Shown here piece after piece: positions 18,364 to 29,133 of a stretch of 53,906 bases of DNA. Below the pieces are notes generated by a model. That model ran no database searches and had not been told where the DNA came from. It saw only the letters and a program-made list of their open reading frames with translations. The position numbers and the translations under genes were made by a program. Source of the DNA: an uncultured Clostridia bacterium (GTDB lineage Bacteria; Bacillota; Clostridia; TANB77; CAG-508); NCBI GenBank assembly GCA_944392105.1, contig CALXVM010000013.1, positions 1-53,906 of the forward strand. Direction: 5' to 3'. Each line of letters opens with the position of its first letter. Position 1 is the stretch's first letter.

Positions 18364-19191
18364 ATGGGAATGAAACATTTTAGAGCTTATACTCCATCAA
18401 GAAGACATATGACAGTTTCTACATTTGATGAAATAACAAAGAAAACTCCTGAAAAATCTTTATTAGCACCAAAAAAGAAAAATTCAGGAAGAAACTCATA
18501 TGGTAGAATTACAGTAAGACATCAAGGTGGAGGAAATAGACAAAAATACAGAATAGTAGATTTTAAAAGAAATAAAGTTGATATGCCAGCAACAGTAATT
18601 GGTATAGAATATGATCCAAACAGAAGTGCAAATATAGCTTTAATTCAATATGAAGATGGAGAAAAATCTTATATATTAGCACCAGTTGGATTAAAAGATG
18701 GAGATAAAGTAATATCTGGAGAAAAAGCAGATATTAAGCCAGGAAACTGCATGAGAATAGAAAATATACCAGTAGGTACTATGATTCACAATATAGAATT
18801 TAATCCTGGTCAAGGTGGAAAAGCAGTTAGAGCAGCAGGACAAGAAGCACAACTTATGGCTAAAGAAGGAAAATATGCTCATGTAAGATTACCATCTGGA
18901 GAAATGAGATTAGTAATGGCTGTATGTAAAGCTACAATAGGGACTGTAGGAAATGCAGACCATGAAAATGTAAATATTGGTAAAGCCGGAAGAAAGAGAC
19001 ATATGGGTATTAGACCAACAGTAAGAGGATCTGTAATGAACCCAGTAGATCACCCTCATGGTGGTGGTGAAGGTAAGTCTCCAGTAGGTCACGCAGGACC
19101 ATTAACACCTTGGGGCAAACCAGCACTTGGATATAAGACAAGAAAGAAAAATAAAAATACAGATAAATTTATAGTTAAGAGGAGGAAGTAG
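18364..19191 (+). CDS. rplB: 50S ribosomal protein L2
   Basis: 275 aa with the invariant [20 protein letters not shown] loop near the peptidyl-transferase centre and the [17 protein letters not shown]-terminal motif. AAAGGAG precedes the ATG. L2 is essential for subunit association. Confidence 0.98.
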   Translation: MGMKHFRAYTPSRRHMTVSTFDEITKKTPEKSLLAPKKKNSGRNSYGRITVRHQGGGNRQKYRIVDFKRNKVDMPATVIGIEYDPNRSANIALIQYEDGEKSYILAPVGLKDGDKVISGEKADIKPGNCMRIENIPVGTMIHNIEFNPGQGGKAVRAAGQEAQLMAKEGKYAHVRLPSGEMRLVMAVCKATIGTVGNADHENVNIGKAGRKRHMGIRPTVRGSVMNPVDHPHGGGEGKSPVGHAGPLTPWGKPALGYKTRKKNKNTDKFIVKRRK

Positions 19192-19194
19192 AAT

Positions 19195-19473
19195 ATGTCA
19201 AGATCAAGTAAAAAAGCACCTTTCGTTGCACCAGAGCTAATGAAAAGAATTGAAGCAATGAATGAAAGTGGCAAAAAAGAAGTATTAAAAACATGGTCAA
19301 GAGCTTCTACAATCTATCCACAAATGGTAGGACATACCATAGCTGTACATGATGGTAGAAGACATGTACCTGTTTATATAACAGAAGAAATGATAGGACA
19401 TAAATTAGGAGAGTTTGCACCTACAAGAACATTTAAAGGTCATGCAGGAGACAAAACTACTACTAATAAATAA
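19195..19473 (+). CDS. rpsS: 30S ribosomal protein S19
   Basis: 92 aa, [20 protein letters not shown], then [40 protein letters not shown] and [11 protein letters not shown]19 binds 16S rRNA with S13 in the 30S head. It starts 3 bases after rplB, whose 3' end supplies the SD (AAGAGGAGGAAG). Confidence 0.98.
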   Translation: MSRSSKKAPFVAPELMKRIEAMNESGKKEVLKTWSRASTIYPQMVGHTIAVHDGRRHVPVYITEEMIGHKLGEFAPTRTFKGHAGDKTTTNK

Positions 19474-19513
19474 TAAAAAGTAAAGCGTAAAATTATTTAA
19501 GGAGGGAATTTAA

Positions 19514-19882
19514 GTGGAAAAGCAAGAAGTTCGCGAGGAAGTAATACCAAAAGCTGAAGCAACTCTTAAGTATGCAAGAATATCAAGCAGAAAAGTTAAA
19601 ATAGTAGCAGACTTAATAAGAGGAAAAAATGTTGATGAAGCTTTAGCTATAGTAAAATATACACCAAAAGCTGCATCTGAAATTATAGAAAAATTATTAA
19701 AATCAGCAATTGCAAATGCAGAAAATAATCATAGTATGGCTCATGAAAAATTATATATTGACGAAATTTATGCAAACCAAGGGCCTACACTAAAAAGAAT
19801 TAGACCAGCTGCAAAAGGTTCAGCTGTTAGAATAAGAAAGAGAACAAGTCATATTACAATAGTTTTAAAGGAAAGGAGCTAA
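19514..19882 (+). CDS. rplV: 50S ribosomal protein L22
   Basis: 122 aa. GTG start behind [55 protein letters not shown], then the tunnel-lining loop [20 protein letters not shown]. The N-terminus is about ten residues longer than usual ([13 protein letters not shown]). Confidence 0.97.
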   Translation: MEKQEVREEVIPKAEATLKYARISSRKVKIVADLIRGKNVDEALAIVKYTPKAASEIIEKLLKSAIANAENNHSMAHEKLYIDEIYANQGPTLKRIRPAAKGSAVRIRKRTSHITIVLKERS

Positions 19883-19889
19883 AAATAAA

Positions 19890-20552
19890 ATGGGACAAAA
19901 AGTAAATCCAGAAGGATTAAGAGTAGGCGTTATAAAAGATTGGAATTCTAAATGGTATGCAGATTCTAAACATTTTGGAGACTATTTAGTTGAAGACCAT
20001 AAAATTCGTGAATATATAAAGAAAAAATTATATGTTGCAGGAATTGCTAGAATAGAAATAGAAAGAACAGCTAAATTTGTTAAAGTTAATGTTTATACAG
20101 CAAAACCAGGTTTAGTAATTGGAAAAGGTGGAAACCTAGCTGAAATATTAAAGAAAGAATTAGAAAAAATGATTAACAAAGAAGTTAATCTAAATATAGT
20201 TGAAGTTAAGAATGCAGACTTAGATGCACAACTAGTTGCAGAAAACATTGCAGGACAACTAGAAAGAAGAATATCTTTCAGAAGAGCAATGAAACAATGC
20301 ATGCAAAAAACTATGAGTTCAGGAGCATTAGGAATTAAAACATCTGTATCAGGAAGATTAGGTGGTGCAGATATGGCTAGAACTGAATTCTACAAAGAAG
20401 GAACAATTCCACTTCAAACTTTAAGAGCAGATATTGATTACGGATTTGCAGAAGCAGATACTACTTATGGAAAGATAGGTGTTAAAGTTTGGATTTATAG
20501 AGGAGAAGTTCTTCCATCTAAGAAACAAAAAGTGGAAGGAGGAGACAAATAA
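19890..20552 (+). CDS. rpsC: 30S ribosomal protein S3
   Basis: 220 aa, [22 protein letters not shown] domain with [14 protein letters not shown], and a C-terminal domain ending [11 protein letters not shown]3 lines the mRNA entry channel. It lies 7 bp after rplV and overlaps rplP by one base. Confidence 0.98.
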   Translation: MGQKVNPEGLRVGVIKDWNSKWYADSKHFGDYLVEDHKIREYIKKKLYVAGIARIEIERTAKFVKVNVYTAKPGLVIGKGGNLAEILKKELEKMINKEVNLNIVEVKNADLDAQLVAENIAGQLERRISFRRAMKQCMQKTMSSGALGIKTSVSGRLGGADMARTEFYKEGTIPLQTLRADIDYGFAEADTTYGKIGVKVWIYRGEVLPSKKQKVEGGDK

Positions 20553-20995
20553 TGCCAGTAATGCCAAAAAAGACTAAATATAGAAAACAACAAAAAGGTA
20601 GAATAAGAGGTAAAGCAACTAGAGGAAATAGAGTTACAGACGGAGAATATGGATTACAATCATTAGAATTAGGTTTAATTACTTCTAACCAAATAGAAGC
20701 AGCCCGTGTTGCTATGACACGTTATATAAAAAGAGGTGGAAAGGTTTGGATTAAAATCTTCCCAGACAAACCAATAACAACAAAACCTATAGGTACTCGT
20801 ATGGGTAAAGGTAAAGGTGCTGTTGAATACTGGGTAGCTCCAGTTAAACCAGGCAGAGTTATGTTTGAAATTGCAGGAGTTGCAGAAGATGTTGCAAGAG
20901 AGGCTTTAAGACTTGCTGCAAATAAACTATCTGTAAAATGTAAGTTTGTCAAAAGAGAAACTGAAGTAGGTGGTGATAGCGATGAAGATGAATAA
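20552..20995 (+). CDS. rplP: 50S ribosomal protein L16
   Basis: 147 aa. [40 protein letters not shown], then [20 protein letters not shown] near the A site. The ATG at 20552 has GGAGGAG at the right spacing; an internal Met three codons on is less well placed. The 3' end overlaps rpmC by 14 bases. Confidence 0.97.
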   Translation: MPVMPKKTKYRKQQKGRIRGKATRGNRVTDGEYGLQSLELGLITSNQIEAARVAMTRYIKRGGKVWIKIFPDKPITTKPIGTRMGKGKGAVEYWVAPVKPGRVMFEIAGVAEDVAREALRLAANKLSVKCKFVKRETEVGGDSDEDE

Positions 20996-21179
20996 AATTA
21001 AAGAAATGTCTTCACCAGATTTAGAAAAAGAATTAGGAGAGCTAAAAACAGAGTTATTTAAACTAAGATTTAGTTTAGCAACACATGGTTTAGATAATCC
21101 TATGAAAATTAAAGAAGTGAGAAAAGACATTGCAAGAATAAATACAGAATTAAGACAAAGAGAATTAGCAAATAAATAA
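20982..21179 (+). CDS. rpmC: 50S ribosomal protein L29
   Basis: 65 aa, [20 protein letters not shown] and [24 protein letters not shown] at 20970 is in frame, but the ATG at 20982 follows AGGTGGTG by 8 bases and gives the normal length. It overlaps the end of rplP. Confidence 0.95.
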   Translation: MKMNKIKEMSSPDLEKELGELKTELFKLRFSLATHGLDNPMKIKEVRKDIARINTELRQRELANK

Positions 21180-21196
21180 AGAAAGGAGATATTCGA

Positions 21197-21460
21197 ATGG
21201 AAGAAAGAAATCTTCGTAAAGTAATGATAGGAACTGTTAGCTCAGATAAAATGGATAAGACAGTAGTAGTTTCTGTTGAGACAAGAGAAATGAATAAATT
21301 ATATGGTAAAATTGAAAAAAGAACATATAAGCTAAAAGCTCATGATGAAAACAATGAATGCCATATAGGAGATAAAGTTAAAGTAATGGAAACAAGACCT
21401 CTATCTAAAGACAAAAGATGGAGAGTAGTTGAAATTGTAGAAAAAGCTGTTATAAAATAA
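21197..21460 (+). CDS. rpsQ: 30S ribosomal protein S17
   Basis: 87 aa OB-fold protein, [65 protein letters not shown] precedes the ATG. Confidence 0.97.
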   Translation: MEERNLRKVMIGTVSSDKMDKTVVVSVETREMNKLYGKIEKRTYKLKAHDENNECHIGDKVKVMETRPLSKDKRWRVVEIVEKAVIK

Positions 21461-21480
21461 TTAAAAAGGAGGATAACACA

Positions 21481-21849
21481 ATGGTACAACAACAATCTAT
21501 ATTAAAAGTTGCTGACAACACTGGTGCAAAAGAGATTATGTGCATTAGATGTTTAGGTGGTTCTTATAGAAAATATGCCGGAATTGGTGACATTATAGTT
21601 GCATCTGTTAAATCAGCTACACCAGGTGGCGTTGTAAAAAAAGGCGATGTTGTAAAAGCTGTTGTAGTAAGAACTAAAAAACCTACAAGAAGAGCAGATG
21701 GTTCTTATTTAAGATTTGATGAAAATGCAGCAGTTATTATAAAAGACGATAAAACACCAAGAGGTACACGTATATTTGGACCTGTTGCAAGAGAATTAAG
21801 AGATGGAGAATACATGAAAATTCTTTCTCTAGCTCCAGAAGTTCTATAA
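21481..21849 (+). CDS. rplN: 50S ribosomal protein L14
   Basis: 122 aa, [20 protein letters not shown], then [20 protein letters not shown] and [21 protein letters not shown]14 forms bridge B8 and binds RsfS. AAAAAGGAGG precedes the ATG. Confidence 0.98.
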   Translation: MVQQQSILKVADNTGAKEIMCIRCLGGSYRKYAGIGDIIVASVKSATPGGVVKKGDVVKAVVVRTKKPTRRADGSYLRFDENAAVIIKDDKTPRGTRIFGPVARELRDGEYMKILSLAPEVL

Positions 21850-21871
21850 TAAAGAAAAAGAGGTGAAAGCA

Positions 21872-22180
21872 ATGAGAATAAAAAAAGGCGACACTGTTCA
21901 AGTTATGTCTGGAAACGATAAAGGTAAAAAGGGAGAAGTATTAGAAATAATACCAAAAACAGAAAAATTAATCGTTAAAGGCGTTAATGTAAGAAAAAAA
22001 CATGTTAAACCTAGAAAACAAGGTGAAGAGGGCGGAATTATATCATCAGAATGTGCTATTCATAGCAGTAAAGTTAATGTAGTTTGTCCAAAATGCAACA
22101 AACCTGTAAGAGTAGGTTACAAAATAGAAGGAACTGAAAAAGTTCGTGTTTGTAAAAAATGTGGAACAAAATTAAAATAA
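21872..22180 (+). CDS. rplX: 50S ribosomal protein L24, zinc-ribbon form
   Basis: 102 aa from the ATG at 21872. A GTG three codons upstream lies in the SD (GAGGTG) and is rejected. KOW motif KKGDTVQVMSGNDKGKKGEV. The C-terminal CPKC...CKKC pairs (PKCNKPVRVGY; RVCKKCGTK) form a zinc ribbon seen in many Clostridia. Confidence 0.97.
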   Translation: MRIKKGDTVQVMSGNDKGKKGEVLEIIPKTEKLIVKGVNVRKKHVKPRKQGEEGGIISSECAIHSSKVNVVCPKCNKPVRVGYKIEGTEKVRVCKKCGTKLK

Positions 22181-22206
22181 TTTAAGAAAGGAGATCATTT
22201 TAATCA

Positions 22207-22746
22207 ATGGGCGTATTAAGAGATCAATATGTAAAAGAAGTAGTACCAGCATTAATGAAAAAATTTAATTATAAATCAGTAATGCAAGTGCCAAGACTAG
22301 AAAAAGTAGTTATTAATATAGGATTAGGTGATACAAAGGAAAATCCAAAGTCACTTGAAAATGCAGTTAATGATTTAACATTAATAACTGGTCAAAAGCC
22401 TGTAATAACAAAGGCTAAGAAAGCTATAGCTGCTTTCAAAATAAGAGAAGGAATTAATATGGGATGTAAAGTTACATTAAGAAAAGACAAAATGTACGAT
22501 TTTACATACAAACTATTTAATGTAGCACTTCCAAGAGTTAGAGATTTTAGAGGATTATCTACAGATTCTTTTGATGGAAGAGGAAACTATTCTATGGGTA
22601 TAAAAGAACAATTGATTTTCCCTGAAATTGAATACGATAAAGTAGATAAAATTAGAGGAATGGATATAATTTTTGTTACAACAGCAAAGACAGATGAAGA
22701 AGCTAAAGAATTGCTAACTTTATTAGGAATGCCTTTTAAAAATTAA
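22207..22746 (+). CDS. rplE: 50S ribosomal protein L5
   Basis: 179 aa, [61 protein letters not shown]5 binds 5S rRNA. AAAGGAGATC SD. Confidence 0.98.
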   Translation: MGVLRDQYVKEVVPALMKKFNYKSVMQVPRLEKVVINIGLGDTKENPKSLENAVNDLTLITGQKPVITKAKKAIAAFKIREGINMGCKVTLRKDKMYDFTYKLFNVALPRVRDFRGLSTDSFDGRGNYSMGIKEQLIFPEIEYDKVDKIRGMDIIFVTTAKTDEEAKELLTLLGMPFKN

Positions 22747-22769
22747 TTTAAATAAGAAAGGAGAAAAAA

Positions 22770-22955
22770 ATGGCTAAAACATCTTTAAAAGTAAAACAAC
22801 AAAAAGTACAAAAATATAAGACTAGAGAATACAATAGATGCAAAATATGTGGAAGACCACATGCTTATATTAGAAAATATGGAATTTGCCGTCTTTGCTT
22901 TAGAAAATTAGCTCATAATGGTGAGATACCAGGAGTAAAGAAAGCTAGCTGGTAA
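22770..22955 (+). CDS. rpsZ: 30S ribosomal protein S14, zinc-binding type
   Basis: 61 aa, the short S14 form with two CxxC pairs ([24 protein letters not shown]). This is the zinc-dependent paralogue type (RpsN1/RpsZ), and no zinc-free copy is in the window. AAAGGAG precedes the ATG. Confidence 0.97.
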   Translation: MAKTSLKVKQQKVQKYKTREYNRCKICGRPHAYIRKYGICRLCFRKLAHNGEIPGVKKASW

Positions 22956-22989
22956 TTCTTTCAAATTTGAATCAGCATCTTGCGGTGTC

Positions 22990-23066
22990 AAGCTACGTAT
23001 AAAATTTTCTCGATATACAAAAGTATAATCTCGAAAATTTTAACTTGCTTTCCTTGCAATATACTA
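22990..23066. repeat. intergenic repeat element A2, between rpsZ and rpsH
   Basis: AAGCTACGTATAAAATTTTC, then CGATATAC-AAAA-GTATAATCTCG and AAAATTTT, then GCTTTCCTTGCAATATACT. The order and words match element A1 (from 18057). The central part can form an AAAATTTT...AAAATTTT hairpin with a GTATA stem. It lies in a 233-base gap that otherwise shows nothing. Confidence 0.65.
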
Positions 23067-23188
23067 ATTCAAATTCGAAAAAACAATTTGTTTGAAAATC
23101 AGAAATTTAACAAATTTTGAAACAAATTAATGCACAGAAATATATAATGTGCAAAATCCAAATTTAAAAGAAGGAGGGAAAATAATTA

Positions 23189-23587
23189 ATGAATACTACA
23201 GATCCAATAGCAGATATGCTAACAAGAATAAGAAATGCTAGTAATTCAAAACATAAAACAGTTGATGTACCTGCTTCAAATATGAAGAAATCAATTGCAA
23301 ATATATTATTTAGAGAAGGATATATTGATGCTTTTGAAGAAATAGAAGATAAAGGTCAAGGAACAATAAGAATTACATTAAAGTATGATGAAAAAGGTGC
23401 AAAAGTTATAGATGGTTTAAAAAGAATAAGCAAACCAGGATTAAGAGTTTATGCATCTAAAGATGAATTACCAAAAGTATTAAACGGATTAGGAATTGCA
23501 TTAATTTCTACATCAAAAGGAATAAAAACAGACAAAGAAGCAAGAGCAGAAGGTTTAGGTGGAGAAGTTTTAGCATATATTTGGTAA
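23189..23587 (+). CDS. rpsH: 30S ribosomal protein S8
   Basis: 132 aa, [20 protein letters not shown], then [20 protein letters not shown] and [19 protein letters not shown]8 is a central-domain 16S binder. GAAGGAGGG SD. Confidence 0.98.
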   Translation: MNTTDPIADMLTRIRNASNSKHKTVDVPASNMKKSIANILFREGYIDAFEEIEDKGQGTIRITLKYDEKGAKVIDGLKRISKPGLRVYASKDELPKVLNGLGIALISTSKGIKTDKEARAEGLGGEVLAYIW

Positions 23588-23681
23588 TCTAAATTTATTA
23601 TATAATATTTCTAAAAGATAGAAGAATAAAAAAATGTTATTTATAACAAATCTTAACGATATTTAGAAAGGAGCAAACAAA

Positions 23682-24221
23682 ATGTCAAGAATAGGAAATA
23701 AACCTATTACAATACCTGACGGAGTTGAAGTTAGTCTTAATGGTAATCATATTACTGTAAAAGGTCCTAAGGGAACATTAGAAAGAGACTTACACAAAAA
23801 TATGCAAGTTTCTATAGAAAATAATGTTATAACAGTAGTAAGACCAAACGACAATCCAGCAAATAAAAGTTTACATGGATTAACAAGAACTTTAATTAAC
23901 AACATGATTCATGGTGTTGTAAATGAATATAAAAGAGAACTAGAAGTTAATGGTGTTGGTTACAGAGCACAAAAACAAGGAAATAAATTAGTAATGAACC
24001 TTGGATATTCACACACAGTAGAAATGCTACCACCAGAAGGAATTACTTTTGACGTACCTGATGCTAACCATATAACAGTAAGAGGAATAGACAAAGAATT
24101 AGTTGGTCAAACAGCAGCAGTAGTTAGAACAAAAAGACCACCTGAAGTATATGGTGGAAAAGGTATTAAATATGTTGAAGAGCGTATTAGACGTAAAGAA
24201 GGTAAAGCAGGTAAAAAATAA
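23682..24221 (+). CDS. rplF: 50S ribosomal protein L6
   Basis: 179 aa, MSRIGNKPITIPDGVEVSLN, VNGVGYRAQKQGNKLVMNLG, and the C-terminal RTKRPPEVYGGKGIKYVEER. AGAAAGGAG SD. Confidence 0.98.
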   Translation: MSRIGNKPITIPDGVEVSLNGNHITVKGPKGTLERDLHKNMQVSIENNVITVVRPNDNPANKSLHGLTRTLINNMIHGVVNEYKRELEVNGVGYRAQKQGNKLVMNLGYSHTVEMLPPEGITFDVPDANHITVRGIDKELVGQTAAVVRTKRPPEVYGGKGIKYVEERIRRKEGKAGKK

Positions 24222-24259
24222 ACTAGTGCAAAATCATTAGTTAGAAAGGAGTTTTTATT

Positions 24260-24619
24260 ATGATTACAAAGACAGATAGAAAAGCAGAAAGACAAAGAAG
24301 ACATATAAGAGTTCGTAGAAAAATATCTGGAACAGCTGAATGCCCAAGATTATGTGTATTTAGAAGCAATAACAATTTATATGTTCAAGTTATAGATGAC
24401 GTTGCTGGAAATACACTAGTTCAAGCTTCTACACTTGATAAAGAAGTAAAAACAAAGCATTCAAATAAAGAAGCTGCAAAAGAAGTAGGAAGCTTAATTG
24501 CTAAAAGAGCATTAGAAAAAAATATTAAATCTGTTGTATTTGACAGAGGTGGATATATTTATCATGGTGTTGTAAAAGAATTAGCAGATGCTGCCAGAGA
24601 AGGTGGATTAGATTTCTAA
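24260..24619 (+). CDS. rplR: 50S ribosomal protein L18
   Basis: 119 aa, [20 protein letters not shown], then [21 protein letters not shown]18 binds 5S rRNA with L5. AGAAAGGAG SD. Confidence 0.98.
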   Translation: MITKTDRKAERQRRHIRVRRKISGTAECPRLCVFRSNNNLYVQVIDDVAGNTLVQASTLDKEVKTKHSNKEAAKEVGSLIAKRALEKNIKSVVFDRGGYIYHGVVKELADAAREGGLDF

Positions 24620-24635
24620 AAAGGAGGTAAAACAA

Positions 24636-25127
24636 GTGCAATCAGAAAACAATACAGAGTTAAAAGAGAAAGTAGTAGCAATAAATAGAGTAGCTAAGGT
24701 TGTTAAAGGTGGTAGAACTTTTAGATTTAGTGCTGTTGTAGTTGTTGGAGACGAAAATGGACACGTAGGTGTAGGAAATGGAAAAGCAGCAGAAGTTCCA
24801 GACGCTATAAAGAAAGCTATTCAAGATGCTAAAAAGAATTTAGTAGAAGTTCCAATTGTTGGAACAACAGTTCCTCATGAATATGTAGGAAAATTCGGTA
24901 GTGCTAGCGTTATGTTAAAGCCAGCTGAAGAAGGTACTGGAGTTATTGCAGGAGGAAGCGTAAGACCTATATTAGAGCTTGCAGGATATAAAGATATAAG
25001 AACTAAAGTTATTGGAACTAACAATCCAAGAAACGTTGTATATGCTACACTTGCAGGTTTAAAAAACATGAGAACAGCAGAACAAATAGCTAAAAAAAGA
25101 GGAAAAACAGTTTCAGAAATTCTTTAA
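24636..25127 (+). CDS. rpsE: 30S ribosomal protein S5
   Basis: 163 aa, GTG start behind AAAGGAGGT. Double-stranded RNA-binding motif [20 protein letters not shown], then [20 protein letters not shown]. rpmD (L30) normally follows rpsE directly, but the next 111 bases here hold no open frame for it. Confidence 0.97.
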   Translation: MQSENNTELKEKVVAINRVAKVVKGGRTFRFSAVVVVGDENGHVGVGNGKAAEVPDAIKKAIQDAKKNLVEVPIVGTTVPHEYVGKFGSASVMLKPAEEGTGVIAGGSVRPILELAGYKDIRTKVIGTNNPRNVVYATLAGLKNMRTAEQIAKKRGKTVSEIL

Positions 25128-25250
25128 TTTTTAATAATTTAAATAAAATGTATTTAACAACTTATATTTAGCTATATACTAAATTTTAATATAATTAAAT
25201 GTAATTAGTAAATTAATTTATACAGTAATTTAAAGGAGGTGCTAGGCAAA

Positions 25251-25685
25251 ATGAAATTAGACGAACTAAAACCAGCTCAAAGTAAAGAAGTTAGAAGAAG
25301 AGTAGGACGTGGAGTTGGATCTGGATTAGGAAAAACTTCAGGAAAAGGACATAAAGGACAAAAAGCAAGATCTGGCGGTGGAGTTAGAATAGGCTTTGAA
25401 GGTGGTCAAACACCATTATATAGAAGATTACCAAAAAGAGGATTTAACAATAAATTTGCTAAAAATTACACAGAGGTAACTTTAACAATGTTAAATAAAA
25501 GCAAAGCTACAGAAGTAACTGCACAAACTTTACAAGAAGAAGGAATAATAAAGAAAATAAACGATGGTATAGTAATACTTGCTACTGGAAATTTAGATAA
25601 AAAATTATCAGTAAAAGCAACAAAATTTACTAAAGCTGCAAAAGAAAAAATTGAAGCTTTAGGAGGAAAGGCTGAGGTGATTTAG
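25251..25685 (+). CDS. rplO: 50S ribosomal protein L15
   Basis: 144 aa starting [20 protein letters not shown]; the glycine-rich [20 protein letters not shown] is diagnostic. A start four codons upstream (25239) overlaps the SD AAAGGAGGT and is rejected. The stop abuts the secY TTG. Confidence 0.97.
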   Translation: MKLDELKPAQSKEVRRRVGRGVGSGLGKTSGKGHKGQKARSGGGVRIGFEGGQTPLYRRLPKRGFNNKFAKNYTEVTLTMLNKSKATEVTAQTLQEEGIIKKINDGIVILATGNLDKKLSVKATKFTKAAKEKIEALGGKAEVI

Positions 25686-27008
25686 TTGTTTAAAGTAATT
25701 GTAAATGCTATAAAAACACCAGAAGTCAGAAAAAAAATATTATTTACAATATTGTTAATTGTTATATTTAGATTAGGTTGTTATATAACAGTTCCAGGAG
25801 TAGACACATTTGCATTAAATGATATGATGCAAAGTTCAAGTAATACTCTTACAGGAATGATTGACTTAATCTCTGGAGGCGCATTCTCTAGATTGTCAAT
25901 ATTCGCTATGTCAATTAGCCCATATATTACAGCCTCAATTGTTATTCAATTATTAACTTTAGTAATACCAGCTTTAGAAAGATTAACCAAAGAAGGTGGA
26001 GAAGCTGGAAGAGCAAAAATTAATAAATATACAAAAATGTTAACAATTGTTTTAGCCTTAATAGAAGGTCTAGGAATATTCTTATCTTATAAATCATCAG
26101 GAATATTCATTGGAGAAGGATTCTTAACAGGATTTTTAGTAGTATTATCACTAATGACAGGTACAGCATTACTTATGTGGTTAGGAGAACAAATTACTAC
26201 AAAAGGAATAGGAAATGGTATTTCTATATTAATCTTTGTAGGTATTATAGCAGGATTACCAGGAGCTGTAACATCAATAATAGGACTAATATTTGTAAAT
26301 GGTGCATTTAGTACAACAGGATTGCTAACAGCATTAGGTATAACTATAGGAGCAATAATCCTAATAGCTGCTGTTGTATTTGTACAACAATCTGAGAGAA
26401 GAATACCAGTACAATATGCTAAAAAAGTAGTAGGTAGAAAGATGGTAGGTGCACAAAATACACACATCCCATTAAAACTTGCTATGGCAGGTGTTATGCC
26501 AATTATATTTGCATCAGCATTTATGACATTTCCTGCAATGATAATACAAATATTTGTACCAGATATAGCTACACAAACAGGATTCTGGTCAGTTATATAT
26601 CAATTTTCAATTGCAACTTCATCATCAGCAGTTCCAATTGGATACACAATAGCAAATGCAATAGTTTACTTATTGCTAATAGTTGGATTTACATTTTTCT
26701 ATTCATATGCAACATTCAATCCAGCAGATATATCAAGTACAATAAAAAGAAATGGTGGATTTATACCTGGTATTAGAGCAGGAAAGCCAACAACTGAATA
26801 TTTGTCATCTGTTATGTCTAAATTATTATGGTTCGGAGGATTATTCTTAGCAATAATCGCAATAATTCCTATGATGGTAAGATTTTTACCAATAGACTTA
26901 GCATTTGGAGGAACATCAATACTTATCGTAGTAGGTGTTGCATTAGAAATGATACAACAATTAGAATCACAACTTGCAGTAAGACATTATAAAGGATTCT
27001 TAGAGTAA
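25686..27008 (+). CDS. secY: preprotein translocase channel SecY
   Basis: 440 aa with ten hydrophobic helices. The plug/first-loop segment is MMQSSSNTLTGMIDLISGGA, and cytoplasmic loop 5 has RKMVGAQNTHIPLKLAMAG. It forms the Sec channel with SecE/SecG. TTG start directly after the rplO TAG, with GAGGTG as SD. A hairpin (27011-27040) follows the gene. Confidence 0.97.
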   Translation: MFKVIVNAIKTPEVRKKILFTILLIVIFRLGCYITVPGVDTFALNDMMQSSSNTLTGMIDLISGGAFSRLSIFAMSISPYITASIVIQLLTLVIPALERLTKEGGEAGRAKINKYTKMLTIVLALIEGLGIFLSYKSSGIFIGEGFLTGFLVVLSLMTGTALLMWLGEQITTKGIGNGISILIFVGIIAGLPGAVTSIIGLIFVNGAFSTTGLLTALGITIGAIILIAAVVFVQQSERRIPVQYAKKVVGRKMVGAQNTHIPLKLAMAGVMPIIFASAFMTFPAMIIQIFVPDIATQTGFWSVIYQFSIATSSSAVPIGYTIANAIVYLLLIVGFTFFYSYATFNPADISSTIKRNGGFIPGIRAGKPTTEYLSSVMSKLLWFGGLFLAIIAIIPMMVRFLPIDLAFGGTSILIVVGVALEMIQQLESQLAVRHYKGFLE

Positions 27009-27010
27009 GG

Positions 27011-27040
27011 TTTTAGGCGTATTTAACAATACGTCTAAAA
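27011..27040 (+). terminator. hairpin after secY, possible attenuator
   Basis: TTTTAGGCGTATT pairs with AATACGTCTAAAA (13 pairs, one G-T) around TAAC. It is not followed by a T-run, so it may partly attenuate or stabilise RNA rather than end transcription before adk. Confidence 0.5.
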
Positions 27041-27201
27041 TTGGTTTATATAAAAATTAGAATAATATATGGTTTATACAATAATTAAATAACAGAAAAT
27101 TGTGAAAATATTAAGATAAAAATGAAATTTAGAGTTATATAAAAAATTTCAATGTTAAAACTAAATTTTATAAAGATGTATAAATTAGGAGAGTAGATAT
27201 T

Positions 27202-27876
27202 ATGTATATAATAATGTTAGGAGCACCTGGAAGTGGTAAAGGTACTTTAGCAAAGGAATTATCAAAGGAATATAATTTGGTACATATATCAACAGGAGAT
27301 ATTTTTAGAGAAAACATAAAAAACGAGACAGAATTAGGAAAAAAAGCAAATGAATATATATCAAAAGGACAACTAGTACCAGATGACCTTACTATAGATT
27401 TAGTAAAAAATAGATTAAGTCAAGAAGATGTAAAAAATGGTGCAATATTAGATGGTTTCCCAAGAACAACACATCAAGCAGAAGAACTAGAAAAATTTAT
27501 AAAAAATAATAATCCAATACAAACTGTTGCAGTATTATTAGACATCCCAGACGAAGACTTAGTAAAAAGAGTTGTAAATAGAGTTATTTGCTCTAATAAA
27601 GAATGCGGAGCTATATATAATACAGAATTTAGAAAACCAAAGCAAGAAGGTATATGTGATATATGTGGTTCTAAATTAATAAAAAGAGCAGATGATAATG
27701 AAGAAACTGTAAGAGATAGACTAAAAGTATATCATGATAATTCAAAAGAAATTATAGAATATTACAATAACGAAAATGTATTATTTACATTACATCCAAA
27801 TATATATTCAGAAACTGTTTTAGAGGATAATTTGTCTAAAGTAAAAGGACATTTAAAAGAAAAGGTAACAAAATAG
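27202..27876 (+). CDS. adk: adenylate kinase, zinc-lid type
   Basis: Interconverts AMP + ATP and 2 ADP. P-loop GAPGSGKGT (8-16), AMP site TGDIFRENI and GFPRTTHQAE. The lid carries four cysteines (CSNKECG...CDICG), the zinc form common in Gram-positives. 224 aa. TAGGAGAG SD. secY-adk-map-infA is the usual Firmicute order. Confidence 0.97.
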   Translation: MYIIMLGAPGSGKGTLAKELSKEYNLVHISTGDIFRENIKNETELGKKANEYISKGQLVPDDLTIDLVKNRLSQEDVKNGAILDGFPRTTHQAEELEKFIKNNNPIQTVAVLLDIPDEDLVKRVVNRVICSNKECGAIYNTEFRKPKQEGICDICGSKLIKRADDNEETVRDRLKVYHDNSKEIIEYYNNENVLFTLHPNIYSETVLEDNLSKVKGHLKEKVTK

Positions 27877-27917
27877 TTTTGGAGTATTATAAGACAAAAA
27901 GAAAGAAGAAGTTTAAG

Positions 27918-28688
27918 ATGATAACAATAAAATCTGAAAAAGAAATTGAATTAATGAGAGAAGCATGCAGAATAGCAAATTTAGCTCAAAAAGCAATTGA
28001 GGCAGAAATAAGACCAGGAATGACAACATTAGATTTAGATAGAATAGCAGAAAAAGCAATGAGAGATAATGGTGCTATACCTGCTGAAAAAGGTTATCCA
28101 AGTGGAATTAAGGGAGTCATGGACTTTCCTGGTTCTATTTGTGCTTCTGTAAATGACGAGGTAATACATGGTATCCCATCTAAAAGAACAATTTTAAAAG
28201 ATGGAGATATTGTAAGTGTCGATTTAGTAGCTTATAAAAATGGATTTAATGGTGACTGCTGTAGAACATATTTAGTAGGAAATGTAGACAGCGAAAAAAG
28301 AAGATTAGTAGAAGTAACAAAACAGGCATTTTTTGAAGGTATTAAATATGCAAAAAAAGGTTATCGTTTAGGAGATATTTGCCATGCTATAGGTGAATAT
28401 GTAGAAAGTAATGGATATTCAGTTGTAAGAGAATTTCAAGGTCATGGAATAGGAAGAGAAATGCATGAAGATCCAGGAATACCAAACTATGGTAAAGCAG
28501 GACATGGAATAAAGCTAGAACCAGGCATGACTCTTGCTATAGAACCAATGGTAATAATGGGAAAAAGAAATATTTTACAGCTAGATGATGGATGGACAAT
28601 TGTCTCAGAGGATGGTAGCCCAGCAGCACATTATGAAAATACAATTTTAATTACAGAAAAAGAGCCAGAAATATTGACATTAGAATAA
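27918..28688 (+). CDS. map: methionine aminopeptidase, type I
   Basis: Removes N-terminal Met from new proteins. 256 aa from the ATG at 27918. An in-frame TTG at 27879 would add 13 mostly basic residues. Metal ligands are in [20 protein letters not shown] (two Asp), [15 protein letters not shown] (His), AIEPMV (Glu) and [10 protein letters not shown] (Glu). The SD before the ATG is weak (GAAGAAG), so the exact start is uncertain. Confidence 0.95.
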   Translation: MITIKSEKEIELMREACRIANLAQKAIEAEIRPGMTTLDLDRIAEKAMRDNGAIPAEKGYPSGIKGVMDFPGSICASVNDEVIHGIPSKRTILKDGDIVSVDLVAYKNGFNGDCCRTYLVGNVDSEKRRLVEVTKQAFFEGIKYAKKGYRLGDICHAIGEYVESNGYSVVREFQGHGIGREMHEDPGIPNYGKAGHGIKLEPGMTLAIEPMVIMGKRNILQLDDGWTIVSEDGSPAAHYENTILITEKEPEILTLE

Positions 28689-28716
28689 TTTTAATATATA
28701 ATATTAATGTTATTAC

Positions 28717-28746
28717 GTCGAATTGGCAAAAACAACTAAATTCGAC
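28717..28746 (+). promoter_or_regulatory. hairpin before infA
   Basis: GTCGAATT and AATTCGAC enclose 14 bases, just upstream of the infA SD (TTGGAGG). It could be a processing or translational control stem. Confidence 0.4.
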
Positions 28747-28765
28747 ATTAAAATTGGAGGAAAAA

Positions 28766-28984
28766 ATGGCAAAAGAGGATGTTATAGAAGTAGAGGGAAC
28801 TGTTATAGAAGCATTACCTAATACAAATTTTAAGGTAGAACTAGAAAATGGCTATGTTGTATTAGCACATATTTCTGGAAAACTTAGGATGAACTACATA
28901 AAAATTCTTCCAGGAGACAAAGTAAAAGTAGAATTATCTCCATATGACTTAACAAAGGGAAGAATAACTTGGAGAGCTAAATAA
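28766..28984 (+). CDS. infA: translation initiation factor IF-1
   Basis: 72 aa OB-fold protein, [40 protein letters not shown] and [11 protein letters not shown]. The ATG at 28766 follows TTGGAGGAAAAA. A TTG four codons upstream sits in that SD and is rejected. Confidence 0.97.
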   Translation: MAKEDVIEVEGTVIEALPNTNFKVELENGYVVLAHISGKLRMNYIKILPGDKVKVELSPYDLTKGRITWRAK

Positions 28985-29019
28985 AACATTATTTAAAAAT
29001 TAAGGAGAGGTGAATAGAA

Positions 29020-29133
29020 ATGAAAGTAAGACCATCAGTAAAGCCAATTTGTGACAAATGTAAAGTTATAAAAAGAAAAGGCGTTATAAGAGTAATTTGT
29101 GAAAACCCTAAACACAAACAAAGACAGGGCTAA
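29020..29133 (+). CDS. rpmJ: 50S ribosomal protein L36, zinc form
   Basis: 37 aa, [20 protein letters not shown], then [18 protein letters not shown]11, C14, C27 and H32 form the zinc site. AAGGAGAGGTG precedes the ATG. Confidence 0.97.
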   Translation: MKVRPSVKPICDKCKVIKRKGVIRVICENPKHKQRQG

